From positions 1 through 32,655 of the forward strand of contig CAMAYU010000056.1 in the NCBI GenBank assembly GCA_945862235.1: a stretch of 32,655 nucleotides of DNA, in the 5' to 3' direction. The notes below the pieces were generated by a model, which saw nothing but the letters and a program-made list of their open reading frames with translations, was not told where the DNA came from and made no database searches. Within the stretch, counting starts at the first letter, position 1, and each line of letters begins with the position of its first letter. This document shows positions 32,640-32,655 of this stretch, piece after piece. The position numbers and the translations under genes are program-made. Source of the DNA: Schlesneria paludicola DSM 18645 (GTDB lineage: Bacteria; Planctomycetota; Planctomycetia; Planctomycetales; Planctomycetaceae).

Positions 32640-32655
32640 AAACAGCGAAGTCCGG

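Noticed and set aside
1..32655. tRNA and rRNA genes
   Set aside because: No GTTCRANYC-type T-arm with an acceptor stem or rRNA core sequence was noticed by eye; a covariance-model scan would be needed to exclude them.

Overview
The window (about 60% GC by eye) looks like a Planctomycetota chromosome. Lineage markers are a heme-binding protein of the DUF1587/DUF1592/DUF1588/DUF1585 type, a sulfatase with HEAT repeats, a DUF6288/HEAT protein, an SGNH-type sialate O-acetylesterase, a bacterial MfnB homologue, and many palindromic intergenic repeats of kinds common in planctomycetes, including the one behind spurious 'NPKRERG' peptides. No rRNA, tRNA, CRISPR array or intact insertion sequence was recognised.

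Layout. 1-3990: 3' part of a DUF6288/HEAT gene followed by a secreted carbohydrate esterase, same strand. 3991-8522: a decayed defence island. It holds an IS4-type transposase fragment fused tail to tail to a frameshifted DUF262 fragment, an apparently intact type II restriction-modification pair of the BsuBI/PstI kind (overlapping stop/start), and an hsdR C-terminal remnant split by two small palindromic elements. One of these has terminal inverted repeats and a 9-bp target duplication. 8655-17954: mfnB, an SH3-like secreted protein, an RmlD-like protein, the cytochrome-like DUF1592 protein, truD and purU. 18053-21457: sulfatase and a polyprenyl-phosphate-type GT2 glycosyltransferase. 22023-28491: Dabb protein, small membrane protein, panB, 2Fe-2S ferredoxin, alkaline phosphatase and an Xaa-Pro aminopeptidase-like M24 protein. 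28706-32639: DtxR-type regulator, plsY, a BON-domain protein and an M42 aminopeptidase.

Genes working together: the only tight transcriptional unit is the restriction-modification pair. The DUF6288 protein and the esterase may act together on extracellular glycans (inference). purU and mfnB both concern one-carbon metabolism but are not clustered. Most other genes stand alone between long intergenic spacers, which is usual for planctomycetes, and those spacers are filled with hairpin repeats.

The most interesting material is the defence-island debris and the small mobile palindromes. One element (about 152 bp, at 7721-7872) can be removed on paper, together with one copy of its target duplication, to restore the hsdR reading frame. 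A second copy lies near 24122-24277 inside another palindrome.
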